NCBI GenBank assembly: GCA_014529385.2
Contig: CM043953.1
Span: 83,555,838-83,613,837, forward strand
Origin: Adiantum capillus-veneris
Lineage: Eukaryota > Streptophyta > Polypodiopsida > Polypodiales > Pteridaceae
DNA: 58,000 nucleotides
Reading direction: 5' to 3'
Shown: one piece after another, positions 1-8,510 of the stretch
Layout: every line of letters starts with the position of its first letter
Numbering within the stretch: the stretch's first letter is position 1
Program-made: the position numbers and the translations under genes
The notes under the pieces: model-generated
Seen by the model: only the letters and a program-made list of their open reading frames with translations
What the model was told of the DNA's origin: nothing
The model's database searches: none

Positions 1-92
1 TAAGTGTTTTCGCATTGCTCTTTATGTTCGATAGTTTAGGGTTTATGAGTTTTTTAATTCTAACATAATGAAATCTTTGTATGTTTTGACAG

Positions 93-340
93 TGGTCGAT
101 GACAGGACGTGATCCCACACCGTACGAGCGCGAGTACGTAGGCAGGAAGGGCTTAAACGCCCTGATGGACATTCTCAGTTCTCGCGGCGGCATGGTTAGT
201 ATTAGGGTTTACTCTTTTCTATTTTTTGTATTGTTTTATAAATGTCGTTATATGTTTATACCTACTGAAAGCTGTCTTATTGTCTTTTTTTGCAGAATCC
301 GACAGATACGCCGCTTGGACGCGATGAGACGTCTGACTAG
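93..340 (+). CDS. last two exons of a CACTA-encoded protein (partial)
   Basis: Two exons read through in one frame: 93-194 and 296-340, ending in TAG at 338-340. The intron 195-295 has a GTTAGT donor and a TTTTTTTGCAG acceptor. The window itself begins inside a previous intron: TAAGTG at position 1 looks like a donor missing its first G, there is a TTCTAAC branch-like site at 57-63, and the acceptor is TTTTGACAG at 84-92. The visible peptide runs from WSMTGRDPTPYEREYVG to the C-terminus LGRDETSD. It is too short to show a domain. Its position just inside a CACTA terminus suggests the 3' gene of that element (TnpA- or TnpD-like), but I do not recognise the protein. Confidence 0.55.
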
Positions 341-658
341 ACGACGTCAGTTTAGCCGTAGCTAGATAGCATTAGTTTAGGGTTTCTCATAGCTTATGTA
401 TCATGAGACGGATTTTATACGTCTTTTTGAACCATGTATATTATTACATTTGTCACCGCAGTTCCTTTTGCCAATCAATTCTTTATGCCTATGATGTTGT
501 ACAATTGTCATTATTACATTTGCCAATCAATTCATTTTGCCTATGATGTGTACAATTGTCAATTTTGCAAACAATGCGTCTTGTGGGTGACTATTTTGGG
601 TCTATTATCTACCCTTGCACTTTTTTTAAAAAGTGAATCAAGTACAATATGGTTGATG

Positions 659-687
659 GGTGGCAGGGCATTCACTGCCCTGCCACC
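659..687. repeat. perfect 12-bp hairpin in CACTA 3' region
   Basis: GGTGGCAGGGCA at 659-670 and its exact reverse complement at 676-687 flank a 5-base loop TTCAC; a run of A follows. It lies between the coding exons and the subterminal array. It could fold in RNA near the 3' end of the transcript or as DNA; no function is shown. Confidence 0.8.
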
Positions 688-706
688 AAAAAAAATTTCT
701 CTCGGG

Positions 707-893
707 CGTCGCTATAACCGTCGCTATTTATGGCTCTGTAGCGTCGCTATGAGCGTCGCTATAGTCTTCTGTGTAAACGTCGCTATAACCGTCGCTATAC
801 GCGTCGCTATGAGCGTCGCTATGAGCGTCTCTATATAGCGATGCTTATAGCGACGCATATAGCGACGCTCTCGTAGCGACGCTCATAGCGACG
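707..893. repeat. CACTA subterminal repeat array, 12-bp period, inverted halves
   Basis: Nine copies of CGTCGCTAT (one with a mismatch) run forward at 707, 719, 742, 754, 778, 790, 802, 814 and 826. Five copies of the inverse ATAGCGACG follow at about 836, 847, 859, 873 and 885. Many are spaced exactly 12 bp apart. The two halves could form a long foldback centred near 835. In CACTA elements such repeats are transposase-binding sites; that role is inferred here. Confidence 0.85.
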
Positions 894-963
894 GTTTAAG
901 CAACGTCGGGGGTTATAAAAACCTAGTGTATTTCCGTCGTTAACAGCGTCACAAGAGCACACA

Positions 964-976
964 ATCTCTTGTAGTG
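964..976 (-). repeat. CACTA terminal inverted repeat (right end)
   Basis: Read on the minus strand this is CACTACAAGAGAT, the conserved terminus of plant CACTA transposons. It marks the exact junction with the gypsy frame at 977. Confidence 0.85.
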
Positions 977-1753
977 ATTGCTGAATTGCCACCATCTACA
1001 AACTATAAGGGAGTACAAAGGTTCATGGGCCATGCTGGTTATTACCGAAAATTTATTTTAAACTTTGTCGAGATAGCTCGTTCTTTGTAGAAGCTTCTAA
1101 TTGAGTTCCACTGGACCATGGAGTGTGACCATGCTTATGAGTCATTGAAAAAGACCTTGACTAGCGCTCCTATGCTACGAGTGCCCGATTGGAATGTAAT
1201 TTTCTATGTGCATATTGATGCATCAAACTTTGCTATTGGGAGTGTTCTAGCTCAACCAGGAGAACATAAATTGGACCACCCCATTATCTATGCAAGTCGT
1301 CAATTGAATGATGCCAAGAGAAACTACACCACTACAGAGCGAGAAGGTTTAGCTATGATTTATGCAATAAAGAAATTCCGCTACTACCTTCTTGCCAACA
1401 AGTTTGTTTTCTATGTGGATCATCAAGCCTTGTTGTATCTAGTAAATAAACCTTATTTCACGGGAAGAATTACACAATGGTTGTTAGTTCTCCTTGAGTT
1501 TGATTTTACCGTTGTAATGAGACCTAGTAAAAAACCTGTCATGGCGGATCATTTGTCTCGCATACCCAATGGTGAAGCCCCTATTGGAGTCGATGATGAA
1601 TTACCTGATACTTCTCTATTGCTACTCGAGACCATACCTAAATGGAGTGAGAAGATTGTGAACATTCTAATCAATGGTTTTCCACTCAAAGAGCTTCGAA
1701 AGGACATAGCTCGAAAATTGTTAAAAGAATGTGAATCTTATCTCTCATTGTAG
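977..1753 (+). pseudogene. gypsy RT C-terminal linker plus RNase H
   Basis: One frame runs from the CACTA junction to TAG at 1751. It begins in the RT thumb/connection (LPPSTNYKGVQRFMGHAGYY, 986-1045), which normally precedes RNase H. The RNase H part includes HIDASNFAIGSVLAQ (catalytic Asp and following strand), TTTEREGLAMIYAIKKFRYY (Glu region) and YVDHQALLYL (Asp), then VMADHLSRIPNG at the end of the domain. The enzyme would degrade the RNA of the RNA/DNA hybrid during reverse transcription. An in-frame TAG near 1086 fits a CAG change, and the frame shifts after 1740 before the integrase. It is a fragment of a broken polyprotein. Confidence 0.85.
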
Positions 1754-1755
1754 GA

Positions 1756-3044
1756 ACTCTCTATAGGATAGGGAAGGATGATATTCTTAGACGTTGTTCC
1801 CGTGAGGATGAGTTTTTATACATACTGCAAGAAGCCTACATGGGTATAGCCAGAGGACATTTCTCAGGGGAACTAACAGCTAGAAAGTTGTTGCAATCAT
1901 GCTATTGGTGGCCTACCTTATTCAAGGATGCATCACTTTTTGCAAAAGGATATGATGAATTCCAACGTTACAAGATCACACAACGAAAGGATAAGATGCC
2001 CTTACATCCTATTAAAGTGACTTAACCATTTGAAAAATGGGGTTTGGACTTTATAGGCCCAATTAGTTCGGTAGCTCGTAGCACTCAATCTCGATATATT
2101 ATCGTTGCCATTGACTATGTGACAAAGTGGGTGGAAGCCAAGGTGACACGTAAGGGTAATGCGAGGTCAACTGCCAAGTTTCTCTTTGAGAACATTAGAC
2201 AAGATTTGGTTGTCCCTTTGAGATTGTGAGTGACAATGGTACTCATTTTATAAATGGAGTGATAAAAGAACTCACTATCAACTTCATGATAGCTCACCAT
2301 AAGTCCACACTTTATTATCCACAAGGAAATGGCCAAGCTAAGAGCACCAAAAAGACCTTAATCTCTATCTTGACCAAAACGGTGGAATCTCATCGCACTG
2401 ATTGGGATTTAAAGTTGATTTCAGCTTTATGGGCTTATCATACTACATACAAAGTTGCCATTAACTTCACACCATTTAAGATGGTGTATGGCCAAGAAGC
2501 GGTTATGCCATGGGAGTTTGTCATTCCTAGTCTTTGAGTAGCTTCTCAAGAAGGTTGGGATGGTAACCCCTTAGTTGAGCGATTATATATCCTTGAAAGG
2601 CTAGATGAAGAGAGGCAATTAGCTGTGCAAAATGCACTTGCGGAGAAAGATAGAAGGAAGAAATGGTTTCATCATCAACAAAAGAACAAAGATATCAAGG
2701 TTGGTGATAAAGTCCTTATGTATGGAGTGCCTAACAAAAATAAAAAGTTGAAATATGTGGGAAAAGGACCATATAGAGTATGTGAAATCACCCCACAAGG
2801 AACCATTCCTGTGGAGACTCTAGATGGAGTTGAAACCATTGGATTCCTCAATGGGAGTAAATTCAAAAGGTACTATGATCCTCTAAGCCAGGAAGAGCTA
2901 CGTGCCATCCATCAAAAAAAGGTAGCCAAGGCACAAACAGAATTGAAAAAGATACAAGCTCAAGCTGAGGCTAAAAAGGAACAACAACGCATACGACGCC
3001 AACGAGAGGCCAACCTTGGAGTTACACATGCATTCCACGTTTAA
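1756..3044 (+). pseudogene. gypsy integrase, catalytically broken
   Basis: Follows RNase H with frameshifts near 1745 and 2225. The zinc-binding segment keeps GHFSGELTARKLLQSCYWWP, but its CxxC pair reads YDEF. The first catalytic Asp is in LDFIGP (2047), the second in SDNGTHF (2232). The position of the catalytic Glu, in GNGQAKSTKKTL, is Lys (AAG, 2340-2342), so the DDE triad is incomplete. The C-terminal part has the usual ALWAYHTTYK and FKMVYGQEAVMP motifs, a KVGDKVLMY segment, and then a Lys/Gln/Glu-rich helix-like tail. Stops occur at 2022, 2538 (TGA) and 3042 (TAA). Integrase inserts the cDNA into the genome; this copy cannot. Confidence 0.85.
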
Positions 3045-3395
3045 ATAGAGGACGATTGGTTGGAATTTGACACACCTCTACGATACCCTATTGAGCTAAA
3101 TAGCGCCTATGGAAAAGTGCTATATAACGCCTTATTGGACATGGGTGCTAAATATAATTTGTTGTCATATGGAGTTTGGTGTCAGTTAGGGAAGCCACCT
3201 CTATCTGAGAGTATTATCCAAGTCAAGGGTGTCAACAAGAAAAAAACTGTAATTTTTGGTAAGTGGCACACTTCTGTTAGTTATGACAATGGGGCTGTAG
3301 CTCAAGACTTTTTGGTCATGCCTACTGGAACTATGGAAGGAAACATAAACCTTGGATGCACGTGGATGTTGGCAACCAAATGCACTATTGATTAG
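3045..3395 (+). pseudogene. protease-like domain downstream of integrase
   Basis: Continues in the same phase as the integrase after a single TAA at 3042. It holds the two hallmarks of a retropepsin fold: a hydrophobic-D-x-G-A motif (NALLDMGAKYNLLS, about 3129-3170) and, 65-70 residues later, a second-half motif (NINLGCTWMLATKCTID, 3343-3393) that matches the usual I-L-G-x-x-W-L pattern. In Ty3/gypsy elements the protease precedes RT, so a protease-like domain here is out of the normal order. The first motif reads D-M-G rather than D-S/T-G, which may mean loss of catalysis. It could be a second protease-like module, a captured domain, or a piece of another element joined in frame. Confidence 0.6.
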
Positions 3396-4127
3396 GGTAC
3401 TGGTAGTGTCACAACGGGACCACCGAATCTTACCCCTATCCTTGAAGCAAAGTCACCTACGTTGCAGACTGTAGCAAAAATGCAAGATAGCAAATATTCA
3501 AAAGTGGTTAGCGCATCCTTGTAGGCTGCCCATGAAACTAGCACTTCAACCCTTATAGCTGCAGCAAGCAATAATATTGGAAGTACTCAACCTGCACGAC
3601 CTAAGAGTACATATCAATGGGTCCCCATGGCCTTACTTCCAGATACCTCAACCCTTCTATCCATTTCAAGAAAAAATTTTCATAGAAAACCAGGAGCACG
3701 CTGTAGGAGATTCAAGACTAAATCACGATGGATTCCAAAACAACTATTAGAAGCCCAAGGCTACTACGATGGAAATGATCAAATTTGGGTCCCTAAATGT
3801 AAAATGTGTCTTTCCCTATCACCTACAAAACCATGTGAGTCAATCAGTGCAACTCCAAAGCCAATTGCAGACCGTGGAAAGGGAAAGATCAAAAAATGCT
3901 ACACACCTATTCCAGAGCTAGTTTGGGTTCCAAGGCAATACCAAATTATTCCACCTAGCTCAGGAAGGGGGGAGTCACATGAAGATTTTAGCTCCTCATG
4001 TAATGCATCCATAGAGGTAAAAGCTTCTCTACAGCCTCCACCTACAATAGTGGACCTCCATGAATCTACAAAGGAATCCACACCTCCCAGTATTCAAGAA
4101 TCACCTATTGAACCACTTCAAGTTTGA
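3396..4127 (+). pseudogene. C-terminal extension with repeated W-[VI]-P-x motifs
   Basis: Same phase as the preceding protease-like domain, with TAG codons at 3393 and 3522 (the second fits a CAG change). Four related tryptophan motifs occur: YQWVPM (about 3613), SRWIPK (about 3730), QIWVPK (about 3783) and LVWVPR (about 3919), separated by Pro-, Ser- and Lys-rich sequence. No enzyme domain is visible and I do not recognise the product. Repeats of this kind may be peptide-binding or structural. It ends at TGA 4125. Whether it is part of Pol or a separate 3' ORF cannot be told from a decayed copy. Confidence 0.45.
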
Positions 4128-4565
4128 TCCTGGGAGAGTACCTTACCACCCTTGCAACTCGATGAGGCACCTAAGGTAATAGAAAACTAATGGCCAAAAT
4201 CCTCACCTATCACCAATTGAACAATTGGTTTCAAAGGGTGATGAGCACATTTTAAACAGTATGACCTACCCAAGGAAGGGGGGAGTCCTCACTCACGTCA
4301 ATATTTTGGATCCCCATCTTCTTAAATTTTCTTCCCTGACATCTGAACTCTACAATTGAAGGACTGCATATACATAGCCTTATACTAGTTCTAGCAAACA
4401 AACAAAAAAAGAAAACAAATAGTAAAGAGTAAGAGCGACTAACAACAAGAGAGGACCCTATCGGATCCTACACATAAGTCCAAATTCACCATGTCACATA
4501 AAAAAGAACACAAAAACAACTTTTATGTTTTAAAGACCTAACCAAAACTATCTGTATTCTCAGAG
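4128..4565 (+). other. non-coding spacer with an internal purine tract
   Basis: No supported ORF. A purine run (AAGGAAGGGGGGAG) occurs at about 4273-4286. It resembles the true polypurine tract at 6167 and may be a secondary or decayed one. Confidence 0.4.
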
Positions 4566-4988
4566 ATGGCTAGTTCACCAGAGCCATGAGCTTCTATTTT
4601 TGATGAAAGTTACCCTTTTTATTTTTCGCAAGTGTTTCACATCTACTACCCTTTACTTTCTTGCGAATGGGATTTGGTAGAGAGACTTGCACGTGAGAGA
4701 AATTTTAAGGAGTTAGAATGGATGATACGTCTATGGATAACTAGTGATCCCTACCCAGTAGCAAATGTTTCTCGAGTGGCACATGCTTATTCTTTTGCAC
4801 AAGATGAGTATCCATGCATAGCGAGGTTCTTGATTATCACGCTTGCGCAAGAGGATGATGAAGAAGAAAAAATAGAGACCGAGGAAGACTATGGCCTCAT
4901 GGAAAATGATTTCTTTTATCTAGATGATAAGGATAGAGGCCTAGCCTTAGGGATTCCACCCGGTTTATATAATATCATCTTTCCTTGA
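4566..4988 (+). pseudogene. small unknown 3' ORF of gypsy element 1
   Basis: Starts with ATG at 4566 (MASSPEP), has a TGA at 4587 that fits a CGA change, and then reads openly to 4988: about 140 residues in total. The middle has a helical, charged stretch (WDLVERLARERNFKELEWM); the end is very acidic (EDDEEEKIETEEDYG) and finishes LGIPPGLYNIIFP. I do not recognise it. It lies between the integrase-linked ORF and the 3' LTR, where some plant gypsy elements carry extra ORFs. It is in the same phase as the upstream frame but separated from it by 440 bp of stop-rich sequence. Confidence 0.4.
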
Positions 4989-6179
4989 TTCTAAAAGGGA
5001 TGACAGATAAGTAGGTTAGGGTCTTGATTGTGTTTTGAGTTTGTTTTCTAGGAGTTGTAATTTTTTCACACTTACATGCCTCCTCGAGGTATAGTGCCTT
5101 GTTGTTTGATATTGTTATGTAGGACTTATATGGATTTATATCCACATGGCTGAGGACATCTGCTTCGACGAAATGAGCAACTCCATACCTCCAGGTGTAC
5201 TACTTTCCATGATTCATGCTGATGGATATGTATAACTGCTAATTGTGGTTTTTCATGGTTTGTTTGAGTGAGTTATGTTTGTTATCTGCCATTATAGATG
5301 TATAAATTTGTCTTTGCTTAAGTTGATTGAACAATCTTATAGATGAGCTTTGAGATTAGGAGACAGTGACTTTAGGTTAACTCATTTACTTGACCACTAG
5401 TCCTAGTTGATAAAATTATCTACGTGCTTGAGACCTTAGAAACTTTTTAGGCATAGAGAAGCTTGCTCACTTAAACAACAAAAGACACTAGTGAGAATAC
5501 CAAGGAAATGGAAGCAAAAAACATAAGTTCCTCAAATGAAAAATCTTACGTTGGAAGAGAAATCTTGGCTTGATTGAGTATTTCACTCACATGTATTGTC
5601 TATGGTACTAGAGCCCTAGAGGTTCCCAATGTGGGTTCTTTTCCTTGAGAAGCAAAAAGCCCCGGACGTACAAAATAAGCACACACGTCAAATGATTCTG
5701 AACCAAAGTAAAAGAAAAAAATGACATTTAAAAGACTCTATTGAGCTTACAATTAAAATTTCAAGATTTTGTTTGGAGTTATGAGAGCTAGTTGGCTAAT
5801 CAAAGCTAAAAAGCACAACTACGAAATCTTGCATTTAGATAATCTTCTTAGCTTAGCTAGTACTAGAGTAGTCGTTTTAACCTTGGTCATAGCTAACTAA
5901 TTGATAAACTCACCCATAAGCCCAAAACTCTTGATTAATTAATTTCATCAAAGTGCAATTTATTTGTTCTTAATGGCACTTTAGCATTTCATAAATCTTA
6001 CATTTACTCATTTCCACATGTACTTTACATTCCTCTCATGATTTATTGCCATATATTTTCGCTTGCATAAAACAGTGAGTTTGCCTTGCAGATTCAAATC
6101 TAGATGCTCTAGAACATGGATAAAACGGGCTTTCTCTCACTAACTTCCAAGGGCCAAATCTACATCAGGAAGGGGGGCA
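4989..6179 (+). other. non-coding 3' region of gypsy element 1
   Basis: AT-rich sequence without a supported ORF between the small 3' ORF and the 3' LTR. It ends in the polypurine tract at 6167-6179 (AGGAAGGGGGGCA). Confidence 0.5.
6167..6179 (+). promoter_or_regulatory. polypurine tract of gypsy element 1
   Basis: AGGAAGGGGGGCA lies directly before the TG that opens the LTR-like sequence at 6180. This is the plus-strand priming site in LTR retrotransposons. Confidence 0.65.
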
Positions 6180-6792
6180 TGCTACCACCAAGTGATGACC
6201 ACCACCAAGCGACCACCTTTTATGTAGCCATGGGTCGGGCTTGTCGGACCCGCTAGTAGTATATTATGTTATTGGGCGGGCTTGTTGGTCAGGTAGGAAT
6301 GATTAAGAGTAATCGCCGATGAGAGGCGCACTCTAAAACTGGAACCTATAATGTTTGAGTAAGATTGGCTAAGTGTGGGCGTACAAATGTGAACGGGCAA
6401 GCCCATATATAAAAGTCAATCTAGACCTAAAATACCTAATTCTCTCATTTGTGCAATGCAAAAAGAGTGCTCTTGCTCCATCTCCTTCTCCGTCTTCTTT
6501 GTGTACTAGTGTGTGTGTGCTTGAGAGAGAGCGAGCGAGAGAGAGAGGAAGTGTGTGTAATCAAGCATTGCGGCAGCACAACGACGGCGAGGCGGTTGAG
6601 TACGGCACGGTGGCAACTCCTTCTTCTTTGAGACGAGGAATCCTCCACGAAAGCAAGCGTAGAGTGGTGCGTGACACACCATCATCATCTTTGAGCTTAC
6701 TAGTTTAGACTAGTTGTGTGCTTGGAGACATCTATGGCTTGCACACAGTGTAGGCAACACCCTTGGTTCGATACGTGCGGCAGAAGCCCACA
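6180..6792 (+). repeat. 3' LTR of gypsy element 1 (right edge uncertain)
   Basis: Begins TGCTACCACC after the purine tract. A TATA box (CCATATATAAAAG, 6403-6415) is followed by a GT/GA-rich stretch (6509-6551), fitting U3 then R-U5. The right edge is placed at a CA near 6792 only because sequence after it resembles the copia host; no second LTR copy is in the window to confirm it. Confidence 0.55.
6403..6415 (+). promoter_or_regulatory. TATA box in gypsy element 1 LTR
   Basis: CCATATATAAAAG in the middle of the LTR, at the expected place for the retrotransposon promoter. Confidence 0.55.
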
Positions 6793-6877
6793 ATAACTAC
6801 ATCCCTCTCACCCATAAGGAAAACTTTGCAACCTGGCAGCAACTCATCAGCCTCTAACATGAGTCTTTCATCTCTAT

Positions 6878-7088
6878 TGTTGAGCACGCATGGAAGTGAA
6901 TCGTGTCTCTCATAGACATAGCTAGGCTATGGAGGAGGTGAAGTGTAGAAAAAGAGAGGGGGAGAGAGGAAGAGCACACGACTAGCCAAAAATGAAAAGA
7001 GAGTTATCGTCTTAGATTTTAGGCCTTAAATACCTTTTACAACATGTTCACATTCACATGGTCACCCAAGTGCAGGCTGACCCTAACA
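6878..7088 (-). repeat. 3' LTR of the TRIM-like element
   Basis: About 95% similar by eye to 8295-8505. On the plus strand it starts TGTTGAGCACGC and ends CCCTAACA. Confidence 0.9.
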
Positions 7089-8294
7089 ATCGCCCCCTTT
7101 AGCCAAACTTGGTAGGGCTGTCACATACGTCCCCTAATACAAGACTCGCCACACTCATGATATATGGAGTTTTAGGTGTACTCCCAACCGTGAGTTTTAG
7201 GTTTTCTTACAATCTGGTGCTTCAGTGAGCTACCAATCACAAACGGGGTTTTTGGTTTACTCCAAAACCTTAAGTTTAAAGTTTACCCAGTAACGCACGA
7301 GGTGACAACATAATACAGATGCGGGCGTTCACAATTTATAAGGAGGGTCTTACCATCGATGTCATCATACTAGCCGAGGCTGTGTCTAGTCCCTTTAAAA
7401 AACTCAATCACAAATGCATTTACAATTATCATGTAATCATGGGGGTTGTCATCACTAAATGTACATCGTGACACGGTTTCACATTCCTCGTAAAACAAAC
7501 CGGACATACACTCATCCCATGTTTGTGGGAACATCTTCTTAAGATGAATAAGGACATTTAATATTGGAGAAAAAAGCTTCTAAATTTAAGAAAAAGGAAG
7601 TGAGCGTAAGCAGTGAGGATAGGACACCCACGTGCTCTGCAACCTGCTCCACATGCCTGTGTGTGTCTGTGCGTGCACGCCGTAGGCTTGAAGTCATATG
7701 GTACTCCATCTCATCAACTACCGCCATAGCCAAGGCTTGCTCTACCCGGACTTGCTCTGCAAGAAGCCCAAGCGTTAGGATTTTGGATTAAATTGCTTCC
7801 ATCTGGTTTGTTTTATTCCTTTGCCTTCGTCCAATGTGATGCTAGTTTCCCTGCTTGCTACAAAAGGACTTGGCTATGCCCCCACCCCTTTGAGGCTTGT
7901 CTTCTCACGGGATAGGAGAGCTCCACTGCTGAGCACTACTACAACTGCCTTCTCCAAGATTCTCATTGCTCTGTCATAAACATCATGCCCATCTTGTTTC
8001 TTCCATCTATACTACTAACTGCCACCCAGCTAAAGAACTCTAGAGGCCATGGTAGCCAGCTCTGCATCCTTCTTGTTGGCAACATTCAGCGGGGGCAACA
8101 GATAAAGCCATGAATGAGATCTCCTAGAAGTTTGACTTCGGGCAGGCCCGCATGCTGATGATGGCTCCCAAGAACGCCCTTTGCTCTAGCAGCATCTGGT
8201 ATGGCAAAGACCAACCCCACTTCTTTGGCAGCCTGTTGTCATACCTCATCTCATGAATACCTCTAAGACCTTGCCTTGAAGCTCTGATACCAGT
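7089..8294 (-). other. internal domain of the TRIM-like element, non-coding
   Basis: No credible protein on either strand; open stretches are under 91 codons and show no retroelement motif. The polypurine tract complement is at the left edge (7091-7101) and the primer-binding-site complement at 8281-8292. Confidence 0.7.
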
Positions 8295-8505
8295 TGTTGA
8301 GCACGCACGGAAGCGAATCGTGTATCTCACAGACATAGCTAGGCTATGGAGGAGGTGAAGTGCAGAGAAAGAGAGGGGGAGAGAGGAAGAGCACACGAAT
8401 AGCCAAAAATGAAAAGAGAGTTATCATCTTAGGTTTTAGGCCTTAAATACCTTTTACAACATGTTCAAATTCACATGGTCGCCCAAGTGCAGGCTAACCT
8501 TAACA
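8295..8505 (-). repeat. 5' LTR of the TRIM-like element
   Basis: Matches 6878-7088. It is flanked on the left by the complement of the tRNA-iMet primer site and on the right by the TCTAT duplication. Confidence 0.9.
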
Positions 8506-8510
8506 TCTAT

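Larger units (their letters stand above)
1..976 (+). mobile_element. CACTA (En/Spm) DNA transposon, right end only
   Basis: The sequence up to 976 ends in CTCTTGTAGTG, the reverse complement of the CACTACAAGAG terminus of plant CACTA elements. It is preceded by a dense array of direct and inverted copies of a short motif, as in CACTA subterminal regions. Gypsy reading frame (RT/RNase H linker) starts immediately at 977, so the element interrupts that retrotransposon. The expected 3-bp target duplication would be ATT at 977-979; its partner lies outside the window. The left part of the transposon, including the main transposase, is not in the window. The call rests on terminus, subterminal repeats and position; the family of the encoded protein is inferred. 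Confidence 0.85.
977..6792 (+). mobile_element. Ty3/gypsy element 1, 3' part, degenerate
   Basis: Contains, in order, the RT-RNase H linker, RNase H, integrase, a protease-like domain, a W-x-P-K motif region, a small unknown ORF, a purine tract and a 3' LTR. The 5' part lies beyond the CACTA insertion. The coding part from about 2226 to 4127 stays in one phase with scattered stops. The LTR right edge is uncertain (CA-ending candidate at 6792), so no target duplication could be assigned. The lineage is not certain: the RNase H resembles non-chromodomain plant gypsy elements and I see no chromodomain. Confidence 0.8.
6878..8505 (-). mobile_element. complete non-autonomous LTR element (TRIM-like)
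   Basis: Two about 211-bp direct repeats (6878-7088 and 8295-8505), each TG..CA on the plus strand, enclose 1.2 kb. The target duplication TCTAT is perfect (6873-6877 and 8506-8510). Inside the right LTR is GCTCTGATACCA (8281-8292), the complement of the initiator-Met tRNA primer site. Inside the left LTR is CGCCCCCTTTA, the complement of a polypurine tract. Orientation is therefore minus. The internal 7089-8294 has no recognisable gag or pol, so the element must have moved with proteins from another element. Short LTRs and size fit TRIM or a small deletion derivative of copia. Confidence 0.9.

Noticed and set aside
2115-2336. Minus-strand ORF inside integrase
   Set aside because: Shadow of the plus-strand integrase, which has clear DDE-family motifs.
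6373-6708. Ser/Arg-rich proteins in the gypsy element 1 LTR
   Set aside because: Low-complexity GT/GA sequence after a TATA box; four overlapping frames on both strands are open for the same reason.
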